64,000 nucleotides of DNA from Prostheceraeus crozeri (GCA_907163375.1 CAJQUW010008706.1:744001-808000); one strand, 5' to 3'. Shown: positions 1-12,301, counted from the stretch's first letter. Program-made: numbers and translations. Notes: generated from the letters alone by a model not told the origin.

Positions 1-2440
1 CTTCCATAAATCATTAGCTAAATTGCACTTTCATTTGCATATTGATGTTGACGATATCAAATCATTTCGTTGATCTCGATCATAAATAATTTGCCTCGAT
101 TCATATTATGTAGTGTTAATGCCAAACAGCTAATGTCTCAATCGGTGATACGAGAAATATAATTTCGTTCGCACAAGAAATCTTTGAATCATTTTAGGCA
201 TATTCTTAAAAATGAAGGATATTTTTTCTAAGATAGTGGAAATTACTTCCTATGAGTATCTGATCTTACCTGTAACTATTAAACACACTCTGAACGTCAA
301 AATATCGAGCATTGAACTCTACAAATCGACTGTCTACCCAGGGAAGCTTGTGGTGTAATTCAATCCGAAAAGAACTTCGAAAGTTGCACAAGTATCTAAA
401 CGAGGTCTACGAGTATGACAAGCTGGATAGTTCAGTAAGTATATCTAGCACGCTTTTTATCACTATATGAAGTGCTTTCGTGGACAATTTATCAATTCTC
501 AGTGAAGAAGAGGTTACGCAATGATCCATTGACAACAAGGTAACAATGCCACTGACCAGACATAAAATAATATGAATTGTAAGATTGGATACTGAACACA
601 AATTGTTCTTATTTTTAGAGTGGATCTGTCAGAAATGAATTAAATTCTCTTGAAAATAAATTGAACATTTGCGCTCGCTTGAACTCTGTCCAATAGTTAT
701 CGTGTGTTTTATTATAGGAAACTTGTTGTAATGACATGTGCTCTATTTATTTCATTGTTACAAAATAAACAAAGTTTTAGGTCTTCTAATATCAGGGCTA
801 TCCTGCTTCACTTCCTTATTATTGCAGTCCAACTGCACCTGAATGAAGTGGTTGGCCTCGAAAATTGGTGCGATAATATAAGGGAAATTTGAATTATTTT
901 CAAAACAACATAATAGTTTCAATTAATCAATAGATGCATAAATATGCCATGAGCAAGGCATTCGATGTCAGAATTTCGTTCATTTTATAGAAGAATTTTG
1001 ATCATACTTGTGCTCTATTTTGCTTAGAATTGTGCTCTAAAGTGCTCTAACAACACCTCGAATTTCTAGTAGACACCCTCTTGTGTAAACTATCCTACAC
1101 CAGTTACATTCTATGCTATCGCACTACAGCGGCTCTCAACGTGCTGCTTTGAAGGAGAAATATACTTAGAGAAAGATTGCCTCCGACGAATCTCAAATCG
1201 ACTTTGTTGAGTCACAACGTTCCTTTCTCTTTACTTCAGATCAAAGCGGAGATGGAAAGACAATCTTGAATTCCCGATTTGGATATTGATGGGAGGTGCT
1301 GCACCTGTATCAATACAATTTCTAGACATGTACATTTGTAAAGTTTTGTAAATACAATGTCTGACAAAATTCCGGAATTTTTGGGTTGCTGCTACGATTT
1401 GATTGCTTGAAAGATGATGAGACCTTGAATCAGGGTTCGGAGCCGAAATAAAATACCATGTCTCCGATTTGAAGTTTTACATGTATTTGAATTCAGTCGG
1501 TTAGAGAGAAAATGCGAAGTAAGTAATCACTTTTAGAAAATGTGATGTTTGTCAGTGTGGCTGAAACGAAAACAAGTGTGTCATCGTTGTAGGTAGTCGT
1601 CATAGAACTCAAAACCTGCTCTCAATCATCTACTGCGAAACATTAACTTGGATTTTAAGGGAGATCGCGAATCTTTCCTATAACTTATTGAAAGTGTGAA
1701 GCAAACTCCCTACAATTATTATTCTTCATGCTATAATAGCGCATTTAAGTGCCAATCATGGATGGACCTATTTGAATAAACCGTCTGTGTGCGTTAAGTT
1801 CTTGACTAATAAGGCGATTTTGAATTCCATGTGTTCGCTCTTTACATTGTGCACACTATCAGCATTCCTATTTAAGATGCTATCAGCAATCGATATTACC
1901 ATCATTTAATCACGTTTTTGTCATGTTCATTTAACGGTTGTCCTGCCTTGCAGGGTATCTCAATTTTTAATCAGCTGTGGCAGGGCAAACGAATGAATCC
2001 GTAAGCCCTTCCGTGACTTTTCTTGAATTGACATCGTGAAATAAGGCTAATCAGTTTAGATTTTCAAAGGCACATGACACCTACGCATACACCAGCGTGT
2101 AACCATAGATATCAATGAAAACGGTAGAGACGCAAGAATTCCCATTGGATGGCGCTTAGTACAAATCACGTAACACCAAGTGCCACGATTATTACCGATC
2201 AAAAAACTTCATTACAGTGGGGTATAGGTAGACTAATTCCTGCCATCGAAAGAGAATTCTATAAGCAGGCCTATATTGCGCTTTTTTATAAAACCCAAAC
2301 GTGTGTGACTCCCACAGCCATTCAGCGAATGAATTTTGAGCAAAAACAGACGTTAATGCGAAGTATTTATTTAAGTCACGTTACATTCGATCGGAGCACA
2401 CTGATCTGTAGGCCTAATTGTATTCATGCAGTCGGCACAT
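1..2440. other. Non-coding stretch, no gene recognised
   Basis: Both strands were read. The short open frames here (60-65 codons) have no motif, no convincing splice context and low-complexity composition. No RNA gene or repeat structure was recognised before the TIR element that begins at 2441. Confidence 0.5.
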
Positions 2441-3212
2441 TCCCTGTGGGAACGAATCTTGCGAAAAACTGGCGAATGTCAGCTGCAGAATATCATGCTA
2501 AAGTTCAGTCATATTTGCGGGATATTCGCTGGCGAAGTTCGCCGGCGACAATTCGCGCTCTATATGTCACCTTTTACTTTTGACTTTCTCTCTTATTTTC
2601 TTTAGTAATCCGCCTCTACAGCCGAGGCTCTATTTCCTCCCTCACCTCCTCACTATCCCCCACATATGGCTAATCTATCTAAGAACTAAGTGAAGACTAT
2701 CATTCTTTGATAATGATAAGGATATAGAGAATCCGCATATATCAATTTTCATAACATCTCTTGACATTCAATAATTTACAACAATGACAAATATTTGAAT
2801 AATATCATAGTATTTACTGCGACATTTAAGGAAGATAAATACTTTTTTTAGTTTAAGCCTTCGTGAATTAAAAAAGATCCCTTTTTATCAGATCAGACTG
2901 AGTATACAATATATTTTCATGTGAAGGTACGAACATTACTACTTACCACTAATTAGTTGCTACAATATCCACGATTTCGCCGGTTGGCGAAAAATCAGCT
3001 CGCATTAGTAAACAAATATCTACCAACTAATTATAGCAACTTTTTCGCCACCTGTCGTTTTTTAATTTTACACATGTTTTTGGATAAATGATGACCATTT
3101 TCACATGCGGAGATAGTTTTTACACGAAAATGAACCTTTAAAAAAATTATCCACAAAATCGCTACCTCGCCAGATAATCTGTTGATATTAGCGAGATGCG
3201 TTCCCACAGGGA
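2441..3212. mobile_element. 772-bp non-autonomous TIR element (MITE-like)
   Basis: The two ends form a 19-bp terminal inverted repeat with one mismatch: TCCCTGTGGGAACGAATCT at 2441-2459 and its reverse-complement partner at 3194-3212. Subterminal GGCGAA/TTCGCC motifs recur inside, for example at 2467-2476, 2529-2545 and 2977-2992. There is no transposase frame. A 144-codon open frame (2149-2583) runs across the left terminus and is not a credible gene. I see no clear target-site duplication, so the superfamily is left open. The TIR itself is seen directly; mobility is inferred. Confidence 0.6.
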
Positions 3213-5937
3213 TGTTTCTTCATGAAGAAAAGCATTTTGTTATCATTACCCGAGAAAAACCCACGTAAATTTAATAGTCAGCCGAGTAATCTATGCACTG
3301 CCTTAAGCCGACTGCATGGATCCCCTACTCTATGGCCGACTGGGTGTTTTTGGACGACCTACAAGTTCATTAAGGAAGCTTCAGGCAGTTTCCCAACTAT
3401 TTCTATATTTCTTCCTTGCTAGCATTCCTCCATCTCCCACTGCGGCCCTTCCCGGACATGCCTGGCTCCTCAAGTATCGTTCATCATAAGCTGCAGAACG
3501 TTTGCTATGATTAGTGCATTGTTTTTTATCAATTTGCATTTTAAATAACCAGAGGAAATGAAATGCACTTTTAGACTATGCATGCTGACATTATCAAATG
3601 CTGCTTTCGACTCCACAAACTAAGAAAACTTGCTAAGTTATTTCTGCCGATAGATTATCTGTCAAAATTATGATGATTTATAACAGCTGAGAATTAGACA
3701 TTGAACTTCAATCACTCTGAACACGTAAAACATTTTCTAAATACTTTGAAAAATCAGAAAGCATCATAGTGTGGATTAATATTTTTCGTAGAAACATATA
3801 CTCAATAAATTCTCATAGTTTGCGCATTTATCCTGAAAAGCTGCCGCAAATTTTGTTAAGTCCATAAATCCGGCAAAGTAAAGGAAATTTTTAGTTACAT
3901 AGCTTTGTAGTCTACGAAAATAACGGGGTTATTTTTTTCTCGTATAGCCTTAATTTCTAACTTAATTTTTGAAGATTTAGCTAAATTCAGCTCATTCAAA
4001 CAAGTATAGTTGGACTGCTCTAATATGATTATGTTACCATGAGTTTGGATGATATTAATGATATTTCTATCTCTTCTTGAAATGAGTTTATTGTCTCTAA
4101 CAATTTTTTGGATAATTTATTCAAACAGAAATTATCCAGGAAATATGAAAATGGGGTCAAATTTCTTATACCGTTATCTTCTTTTTGATATGATCAAATT
4201 GAAAGTAATGGCACTGCAAAAGGCGGCGAACTTTGTAAAATCACGAGTCTTAGACACATTTTCTCCACATGTGATACCTGTGATTCCAAAATCTTTTAAA
4301 ATCCTTTTGAACAATACTCGAGAGCTAGCTATATATTTTGATGTGTAGGCCCACATTATTCCTTACCTTTCATTATTGCAGCTGATGATTAATAGCAAAA
4401 CTATTACATGAACCTTGAGAATTCATGACCTTTTGAAAATCATGGTCATGTAATAAAATAACCGATGCATTTCCTGATGATGAGAAAAACGTTGAGAAAG
4501 TAGCGAAAATTAGATAAAGTTCATGATAAATCATTTTAGGCGACGAAATCTCATACGCGCTATCTCAGTATCTCTTATTGAATACTGCATGCCCTGCTGT
4601 TGTTCCCCTCGCCACGATATAGGCCTAGACCATTTCAGCGGCCAACGATCCGTCCGAAAGATTTTTTGCATCCGATCACATCAGAGAGAGAGAGCGTTGA
4701 CCTGTTTGCATAGTAGGCCTAAATTGAAGACGACAGCAATATTGCTTCGAATCTTTTCACATTTCCTGATTCAAGTACATGTATTTAGAAAAAAGTATCA
4801 AAAATAAACTCTTCTTGTGTTGCTAACATTTTTACAAGAATCAATTAAAGACCTGACGTCTCGTCCACCACTTATTCTCCAGCGACCACCTCTTTCGTTA
4901 ATCGAACATTGATGGCCTGAAGATTTTAATTCTCTGATGCCCCTTGATGAGAATTTCAGATCCTCGTGATATCCAAAGACTATGTCTTTGGTTATATCTA
5001 CACGGGTCGTTTCTCTCCAACATTGCGGTCTGATTTAAACAATGCAAGTCGCTATCATATCATTGTTCTTTATGGTGAAGAATACCGACATATCCACTGA
5101 GTAAAGAAGATAAAAACATAATCACGTTGCATACAATGACGTGATCCACCGTGCACGCTACGTAAAGAACCTAGTTTGATATTGGCTATAGTAATTCGAA
5201 TCACTATACAACAAGCAGCTTCCATTTCCTAGACCTACGTACAACTCGTCGACCAGTCTAGGCTATGTCCCAAAATTCAATACTACAAGCTGCGATACCT
5301 CAGCATCGTATCTTCTACTTGAATCTTAGAAAACATGAAGGCGAAACAAGCCCGTAATTGAAGGTTAAGAAGCATTTTACATCGCCTGAAAATCGTTAAA
5401 AGAACGTTTAAAGAGCCTCGTAAATGAATCAGCAACCGAAAAAACTGCTTCAATGTGTGAAGTTGGACGTGATGTCAATAATATGCTATTTGTTAGCTAA
5501 CTATGACTATGTCATGTGCACCTGTACTTCTGTTCGCATTTGTCACATCTACTATTTATTGGAAGCATTCTTGATTTTCGTTTTTGAAATAATGTGCAAA
5601 ACACGACAGCAAAGCAATGTTTAATAAGTTTTAAAAGCCGTCAAAACCGTTGATTTTGTCTCTTTCAGAAGAAACAAAATCATGTCAAACATATTAGAAA
5701 CCGTATCTTGCTTAGTAAATATAACATGCGGTAATTGTGTCTCACGTTAATGTGCACCACATGTTTTTAGCCCTAGTTATTTTTCCCAGGATCAATTGTA
5801 AGTAACTTTGGAATACCCTCTTGAGAAAAATAACGAAGGGAAGCGTTGAGTGTAAACAAATAGAATTTATGACGAAATATTTTTCCAATGAGAGGTGAAG
5901 TACGATGACGAGACTTTATCCTGACGCTTGATTTCGC
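3213..5937. other. Non-coding stretch, no gene recognised
   Basis: Short, unrelated open frames on both strands, without domains or splice sites that link them. Nothing here could be assigned to a family. Confidence 0.5.
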
Positions 5938-6013
5938 GCACAGTGCTGATCAGTTGGTAGTGTAACTGGTCTAAATAACCACGGCGGTCATGAGTTCGAT
6001 TCACACCATGTGC
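5938..6013 (+). pseudogene. tRNA-like remnant or SINE head
   Basis: An A-box-like segment (GATCAGTTGGTAGTG, 5948-5962) is followed about 40 nt later by a B-box-like GAGTTCGATTC near 5991-6001. A partial acceptor pairing (GCACA with TGTGC) closes the segment, but the T stem is mispaired and the putative anticodon loop does not give a credible anticodon. An eight-T run follows at about 6047-6054. It is best read as a degenerate tRNA or the tRNA-derived head of a SINE, not a working tRNA. Confidence 0.35.
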
Positions 6014-6180
6014 ATATGAATCTTTAGTTTAGCAATTCAATCTGACTTTTTTTTAACTCCCATAAAAAAGTAACGTAATGATACAACCTGACGTCCTCAG
6101 CTTGTCATCAAGTGATAAATACCTCATGAAAAGGTAAAGTCGATATATTCATCGAATTCCGTAATTCTAGTCCAACAATA

Positions 6181-6186
6181 TTTATC
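6181..6186 (-). promoter_or_regulatory. Possible variant poly(A) signal of the PDZ-LIM gene
   Basis: On the minus strand this reads GATAAA, a weak variant hexamer about 140 nt beyond the stop codon of the PDZ-LIM frame. No canonical AATAAA was seen closer, so the assignment is tentative. Confidence 0.2.
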
Positions 6187-6324
6187 GAGGGAAGAACAGG
6201 CAGAGAAGTAATACTCATGTGGTAAAATATGTCTCACACTGTGGACTACTAGTCTTGAAATAATGGTCCACAACACTCTATCCCCGTGCAGGCAGAATAT
6301 GGGCAGGTCGATGGATGTTCAAAC

Positions 6325-7683
6325 TCAGAAGATTGCGGCTGCTCGGGCATGCGCTTTGCAGAAGGCCTTTCCCTCTCTGCTCACGAAGGGTTTTCCATCC
6401 AAACTGCATTTGCAAGCAGAACAGCAGAAGCAAGCTGAGTGATAATTCTTTCCTAACGCTTCGATGAATTGGTCCATTTCGTCAATGGAATACCCACATC
6501 CTTCACATTTCGCTTGGAACAGCTTCGCCCAGTCTGCTTCGCAATATGGCCTGTTGTCTTCTCCAACACGGAAGCTAGCCTCGCCTGGCCCTGGTTCAGA
6601 TCCAGCCAATTGCCGCTTGCAGGCGGCGCAGCAGAAACAGGCTGGATGCCACGACTGACGTAATGCACTGACAATCCTTTCCACCACTGGCAAACCACAT
6701 TTTCCACAACGAGGAGCCAAGAAACGAGCATAGTCGGTTTCACAGAGCAGCTGACCAGCCTCTTCAACGAATCCGCAATTCTCCATTCGAATTCCGCATT
6801 GGTCACAGCGGAAATGCTCCGGACAGTAGCAACGATCCAGCGCCACGATAAAAGGGCCTCGGATTAGGCTATGACAGGAATCACAAATTGGATCTCGATC
6901 CATGGGACCTCTGCTACCAGCTTGATGTCTCTGCGACTGTCCTCTTCTTGTTCCGACCTTGGAAGTTGGCTTATTGACGCCATATCCACCAGCAGGAGCC
7001 CTGTTCGGAGCGTTATAGACACCGGGCTGACCCTGAGTCCTCGAGGGATTTAGACTTGGACTATAGCCAGGATTATATCCACTGGATGAATTCGGACTTG
7101 CGTTGAAACTTGGTGACTTTGGTGTGGGTGAACCAAATCCAGGAGAAGTCACCTTTGTGGGACTATATCCCATCGGCAGTGGTTTGCCAGGCTCGGCCAG
7201 GGTCCTTTCTAAGCGAGTCATTGCACTAGGTTGTCTATTACCGGCAGGAGGACTCATGGGAGATCCCCTTATACTGTCCATTGAAGACGTCGAAGCACCT
7301 GGACTTTGCCAAGACGGTGTTTGATTGTTGACATTCAGTTGGATTCCTCGATTTGAGCGATACAGTCCGGGAGAAGGTTGAGGAGGTGCCGGATTCAGAC
7401 TCAATGGCATAGCACTAACTGGTCCGCGGAATAGCTGAAGATCTAATTCATTTCCACATCGTATGATGGCCTGTTGGGCCATTTGATGCGTCATGCCTGC
7501 CGTAGAGTCACCTCCGATATCTATGACAATGTCACCGACGGAAACTCCATGTCGTCCTGCCTGACCGTTCGGATTCACTTTACGAATAGTCACAGGAGTG
7601 CCAAAGTCTTTGCCGCCTGCTATACGGAATCCCCACGGATGGCTTGGATCAGGGCGACGGAGACTAACACGCAGAGTGCCCAT
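6325..7683 (-). CDS. PDZ and triple-LIM domain protein (Enigma/Zasp/ALP family)
   Basis: Predicted 452-residue cytoskeletal adaptor. Residues 4-86 form a PDZ domain with the carboxylate-binding loop seen as PWGFRIAGG (16-24). A Pro/Ser/Gly-rich linker (about 90-262) follows. Three C-terminal LIM zinc-binding domains come next: LIM1 from C267/C270, LIM2 from C326/C329 and LIM3 from C393/C396, each with the expected following His/Cys/Asp ligands (for example H415, C418, C421, C424, C442, H445 in LIM3). One N-terminal PDZ plus three C-terminal LIMs is the Enigma/LDB3/Zasp layout, which in known members links actin and alpha-actinin at Z-discs and adhesion sites. I chose the Met at 7683 because the PDZ fold starts immediately after it; the frame stays open upstream to 7911. 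The whole coding region lacks introns, unlike the other spliced genes in the window. Family assignment is firm; the exact orthologue is not. Confidence 0.9.
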   Translation of the reverse strand: MGTLRVSLRRPDPSHPWGFRIAGGKDFGTPVTIRKVNPNGQAGRHGVSVGDIVIDIGGDSTAGMTHQMAQQAIIRCGNELDLQLFRGPVSAMPLSLNPAPPQPSPGLYRSNRGIQLNVNNQTPSWQSPGASTSSMDSIRGSPMSPPAGNRQPSAMTRLERTLAEPGKPLPMGYSPTKVTSPGFGSPTPKSPSFNASPNSSSGYNPGYSPSLNPSRTQGQPGVYNAPNRAPAGGYGVNKPTSKVGTRRGQSQRHQAGSRGPMDRDPICDSCHSLIRGPFIVALDRCYCPEHFRCDQCGIRMENCGFVEEAGQLLCETDYARFLAPRCGKCGLPVVERIVSALRQSWHPACFCCAACKRQLAGSEPGPGEASFRVGEDNRPYCEADWAKLFQAKCEGCGYSIDEMDQFIEALGKNYHSACFCCSACKCSLDGKPFVSREGKAFCKAHARAAAIF

Positions 7684-7911
7684 CGCGAATGGAATGAATT
7701 GAGCGATGGAAAAGTCACAGACATCAACTAAGACATTGATTCTCCGGCAGCCAATTGGCGAGAGATCCAGGCTCCCACCGCTCACGCCCATCTCGCTGCG
7801 ATCCTGGCGATCGAGCGTCAGAAAGCGAGGGATACACGTGACATGACAGATGATGTATGAGAAAATGATGGGAGAGGAAGGAGATGAAAACATCTTGTCA
7901 AGCACAAACAT
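7684..7911 (-). other. In-frame open extension upstream of the PDZ-LIM start
   Basis: Seventy-six codons continue in frame upstream of the PDZ start without a stop, beginning at an ATG at 7911. The peptide has no domain, and PDZ-LIM proteins usually begin a few residues before the PDZ strand. I read this as open 5' UTR, though an N-terminal extension cannot be excluded without transcript data. Confidence 0.35.
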
Positions 7912-8700
7912 TCTAGCTTCCTGATGCTAATGATGCTTTAGACTTTAGAGCACTTATATTAGGCGATGCGATGTCACAATTTATGGAATAGCATGAAAAT
8001 TAGCTATCGATTCCATCTACAAAAGCATTTAAAATTTCACATTACATTAAAGACATTGTTATTCCCAGAGAGTAAGTATATTAAGTAGAATACCAACTCA
8101 GTATTAATTAAATCCCCAATGTGTATTCAGTTTCGATATTATTAAATGAACTCGAGTTGAGGCCCAGTTACAAATGTGAAATAAGCAGTTTGGAGAAATT
8201 TACACGGATTTGACCGACTAGGAAGGAATAATAGTAATTTACAAATCCTCCGGGTTATGGTAACCTTGGAGAGGTGATATTCATTAAATTAGCAGTTCGA
8301 TAGGTTGCTATTACTGATGCTCAGCCTTAGAAATGAGAGCATTTTCATAAGCGTGATCATATCGCAAACTACGTGCCACCGAAAGAGCAAAATATCATAA
8401 TCAAGAACAATTATCAGAATTAAAGTATAAAAGATGTAAATGGGTCTACATAACTATTCATATTCAAGAAGTGAAACATAGATTTAGTGAATCATAAAAT
8501 TATGCCGATGAAAATTGAGTTAAAAACTTGAAATTTCAGTCAAGCAGCACAATAGAATCTCAACTTTCTCATTAAGACTAATATTGTAATGCGGTTCATG
8601 AAATTTCCCTGTTAATCAACTCAATTCCCGCTTAATTAATACACCTGTTGGTAATTTTTCATTCATTTTGATGTCTAATTAATCTCATACTACCATATTT
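7912..8700. other. Non-coding stretch upstream of the PDZ-LIM gene
   Basis: No open frame or RNA motif of note. It should contain the promoter of the minus-strand PDZ-LIM gene, but no unambiguous TATA or initiator element could be picked out by eye. Confidence 0.35.
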
Positions 8701-8750
8701 TTCCATATATAGGCCCACCCAAATACAGGCCCATGGGCTTATATTTGGAA
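8701..8750. repeat. Imperfect palindrome with GGGCTTATATTTGGAA arm
   Basis: Arms at 8701-8716 and 8735-8750 are inverted with 13 of 16 positions matching. The same arm motif recurs in the palindromes at 12742-12772 and 12801-12835, which suggests a dispersed hairpin family. Confidence 0.5.
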
Positions 8751-8861
8751 ACAGAATTTATTGTGATAAGGAAAATATAATTTAGGAAATCCAAGAATTT
8801 ATCTCCTAGTTTTCTCACAATAAGTCTTATTAGCAGTGTTTTTGAGCGGATCGACATTCCG

Positions 8862-8995
8862 CTTTCGCTCGCTCATCGCTCATTTGCTCATATTCGCCCT
8901 TTCGCTCGCTCATCGCTCATTTCCTCAAAATCATCCTTTCGCTCGCTCACCGCTCAAAATCATCAAAAAAATGCCGCTCGCTCGCTCATTTCTCG
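8862..8995. repeat. 37-bp minisatellite (CTTTCGCTCGCTCATCGCTC core)
   Basis: Two exact-length 37-bp units begin at 8862 and 8899. A third, more diverged unit begins at 8936, and a degraded partial unit of GCTCGCTCGCTCATT follows. The period is seen directly. A short open frame through it is an artefact of the repeat. Confidence 0.8.
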
Positions 8996-9729
8996 ATAAT
9001 GCTCTCCTTTGTTCTGCAAACCTTTTTTATGTTCAAAGCTAATCCCATGCTTTTATTTTAATAAACACCTTTTAGGCGTTAAAGGGAAATTCATTACTTC
9101 ATTTTAAGTGAAAATTGAACCACAATGAAATAATGTAGACCATCATACCAATGTATTAAGAAGGTAGCTATTGCAGAAAATTAGTTGAAACAATATATTT
9201 TGATGCACATAACCACAGAATTCTTTTTATATGTATAGAAATGGGCAATAATCTAAGCTTAGTCTTACATGCTGATCACATGAATCAGTATATACAATTC
9301 TTGGCACAAAACTTGGAGAAAATTCGCAAGGTGCGTCAAGAAACCATGTAATGTGTTGACAATTGAAAATGAACCTAAATGAAATCGTGACAAAATAATA
9401 GATAATTCCTAAAGTACCTAAAGATAAATACATGACTTATGAGTGACTGAGTACTGAGTAAACAACTCAGTAGTAATTAATTAACGAGTGTTGGAAATCT
9501 GCTATAAAAAGAATCGCTTGATAAACGAAATTGCTGAATTATGTGAAGCAGAAAATACTGCACCCAAAACGACCTGACACATTGGCGTCAGCCGACAGAG
9601 ATTTCGGCCCACTAAGTTCAGTATCTGTCAAGATAGTCGGTCCGCAGCAACTCGTTGCGCCCAGGTCCTACCTTCATCCACTTTTGCACTCAACTTCTTC
9701 ATGGTGGTGTTTAGACTCAAGCACCCGCT
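8996..9729. other. Non-coding stretch
   Basis: No coding or structural signal recognised. The last 200 bp may still belong to the decayed retroelement that follows on the minus strand. Confidence 0.4.
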
Positions 9730-9951
9730 TTAACAAGAAATTTCCTCACCGATGGAGCAACGAAATAGCGGCATCCCACTCTCAGAAGGCATGAGCTCAT
9801 ATTTCCACCCTTGCTTCTGAATCCTTTTGGCCAGTTCTTTATATTTCGCAGTTTTCTCTTCATGGGCATCCCTAACGCTCTCTTCCCAGGGAACAGTTAG
9901 TTCGCACATAATCATTTTTTCCCTATCGCGTCGATCAACACTAGATGAGGT
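9730..9951 (-). pseudogene. Retroelement-associated fragment (ELTVPWEE motif)
   Basis: The minus-strand peptide contains CELTVPWEESVRDAHEEKTA followed by a Lys-rich helix and KQGW. I recognise this signature from the region downstream of the reverse transcriptase in many animal retroelement open frames. The frame opens abruptly and stops within 62 codons; the flanking minus-strand frames to about 10980 are broken. This is a dead remnant. The precise clade cannot be given from this fragment. Confidence 0.5.
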
Positions 9952-11680
9952 CGTTGGTCAGATAGGGATAATTCATCTGGCAGATGTCTATCCACTCAAG
10001 TGAATCACTTCCGATCACTTCCTACTTCTGCGGTACAGATCGCACGATGAGTCTTTCGTCTATTGGTTTTACCACTCGGTACAAAGTCAATTCCGGTTGT
10101 TACTTACCTGTAGGGGAGACTTGTGTAAAGTTGGCGGAACCGCCGAGCGGAATCATTATTTAGTACAGCGCGATCCTGTTCGAAACAACTTCTACTTTAT
10201 CAATTTCAGCCCCTGATCAGATTCCACAAATTCGCAGTCGCTAAAGAGAAATTCAAATTTAAAGATAGTAGTGCTGGTTCCTTTGGGTGGTTCCGCTAAC
10301 TTCACAAACGTGGGGGAGAGAGACTGCTTCCACAATCGCTTGAAGGACCAAGCATGCTCTCTATAGTGCCACATGATAACCAGAGAGGGCACGACGAGGA
10401 TTGGCATGTCACACAGATAACACTGTGGGTCGGTCCGTATTCTTCAACGTGTCAGATTAGCAGGGGCATGGAACACATCGTCCATTGATGCTTCCGCTTC
10501 ACTGCCAGTAGCCCATGTTCCACCAATCGCTCCATGAGATCTTGCAAACTTCAACTCCCCAGTCGAGCCATCTGCCAATGTCCAACATTTGGACATCTTT
10601 CCAGACTCCCACACTCTTGCGGCCACTTTCCATAAGCACTATGCTTATTTCTTTCTGCATATCGTAGTAAGTTTGTTTGTAGTCTGTACACCGCAAGTAA
10701 ATAGTACAGTAGACTGCATGCGAAGATAGAGCAAATTAACTGCAAATGTTGTGTAAACTGCCACGAGGCAGGAAAAATATCGCTCCTTTAAATTAAGGAC
10801 GATTTTGATTTTTTTGCGAATTAAAATTGACTGAAAGTGAAGAGCCTTTAGACTGACCAGTGACCATGGAGACGAAGCGCATCGAGGAATTTTACTTCGC
10901 AAAAAATCGTAATAAACTTGAAAGATCGATATTTTACTTACCTCCTGGAAAGTTGCAAAATGAATAACCTTACGCATAAGACAACAAAAGATCTAATTGC
11001 AAGTACAATATCCTAAATAGAACTCAATGTATTTCAACTATGGTACAATTGAAATGCATGGTTCGATTTTCAATATCTTAGTTGTAATCAACTCTCAGCA
11101 CTTTATATTTTATCTACAAAGAAATCATCGTAGCTGTATAATCGAGACAGTACTATTACGAAAGCTGTTTAAAATGTTAGAACATATACTTTGACACCTT
11201 GATGAATGGTTTTTTGAAACGAGTTGGAAAATCAATCTTTAAATCGTCTAACTATTATTTGACCTCCAACAATTCTTTGTCCAACATGTCGATCTCAAGT
11301 GAAGAAAGAAGAATTACTTGTAAGTACAGCATATAAATCACAGTTGAAAGAGATGTCTTTGCAATGACACTCACCGTGGCAAGGAATATAAAGAAGGGTG
11401 CAGCAGAGCGGAGTCGGCATGATCACCCAAGATTTATCACTCCAACTGATTACTACTCATTATTTTAAATGTTGGACACCATTAAATGTTGTATTCCTTT
11501 TCACTTGATAATGCTTCTGGTATATGTTCAAATGAGCTGTTAAAGATCAATAACTATCAAGAAGACATTTCAGAACCTGATTATTCTAACTAAAGGAGGC
11601 TATCAGAAAAAGGATTTAAGCAAAATAAACTCAAAAATGTTACAATTAGAAGATTTTCAACGACTTAATAATTATCCATA
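9952..11680. other. Degenerate, probably transposon-derived stretch
   Basis: Several overlapping short minus-strand frames (10192-10977) with no single coherent protein lie just upstream of the ELTVPWEE fragment and may be further debris of the same element. The plus strand at 10111-10145 and the minus strand at 10290-10320 share a GTTRGCGGAACC-type motif in inverted orientation. Nothing after 10980 was recognised. Confidence 0.3.
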
Positions 11681-11693
11681 CCGGAGAGGGACG

Positions 11694-12301
11694 ATTCGGT
11701 CTCCCTATATTTTTTGATGTGATCCTCGTAAAACTAAGCCGCCCGACCTACAATTTTGTGATCTAAAATTTAGCGTACTTTCAAATTTTTCACTGAAATC
11801 AAGTTCGATAAAATTTCAACTTTAAAAAAAATCTACCGAAATTGGTGATTTTAAATCTTGAATTGCTTTTTGCAACATGAAGATGAATCAGTTCGAGCAA
11901 ATGAACGTCGCGATAAGAAAGCTTAGACCCTAAATATGTTGTACCGTGAATTTCATGTGATTTGAAACATTGGTACGGAAGTTAAGGGGAGACCGATTCA
12001 GTCCTACGCGCTTCAGAGTCCGGTATGGATGGGGTTAAAATGAAGGTCTCAAAATCAGTGTACCGTACAGTGGAAGCCATATATGTTGTCCGTGTGGGCC
12101 TAATTTGGTTGGTTTCAATTTTTCCACAATTTGTAGCTCTTTCAAGCTTAACGATACTGAAATGTCTCAGGGATCTGCATGTGGATATGTTCCAGCAACG
12201 AAATGTTTCTATCAAGTTAAAGCATCTCATAATGGCTTCGTGCAATTCCGGAGACGATTAGTACATCTATGGGGCAAAGTGATGATTGGGAGACCGATTC
12301 A
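11694..12301. repeat. GGGAGACCGATTC motif, three copies
   Basis: A 13-bp motif occurs inverted at 11694-11706 (one mismatch) and direct at 11989-12001 and 12289-12301. The outer pair would bracket a ~600-bp decayed TIR element, but no terminal duplication or transposase supports this. Confidence 0.35.

Noticed and set aside
2149..2583. 144-codon open frame on the plus strand
   Set aside because: It runs across the left terminus of the TIR element at 2441 and has no domain; the frame is a by-product.
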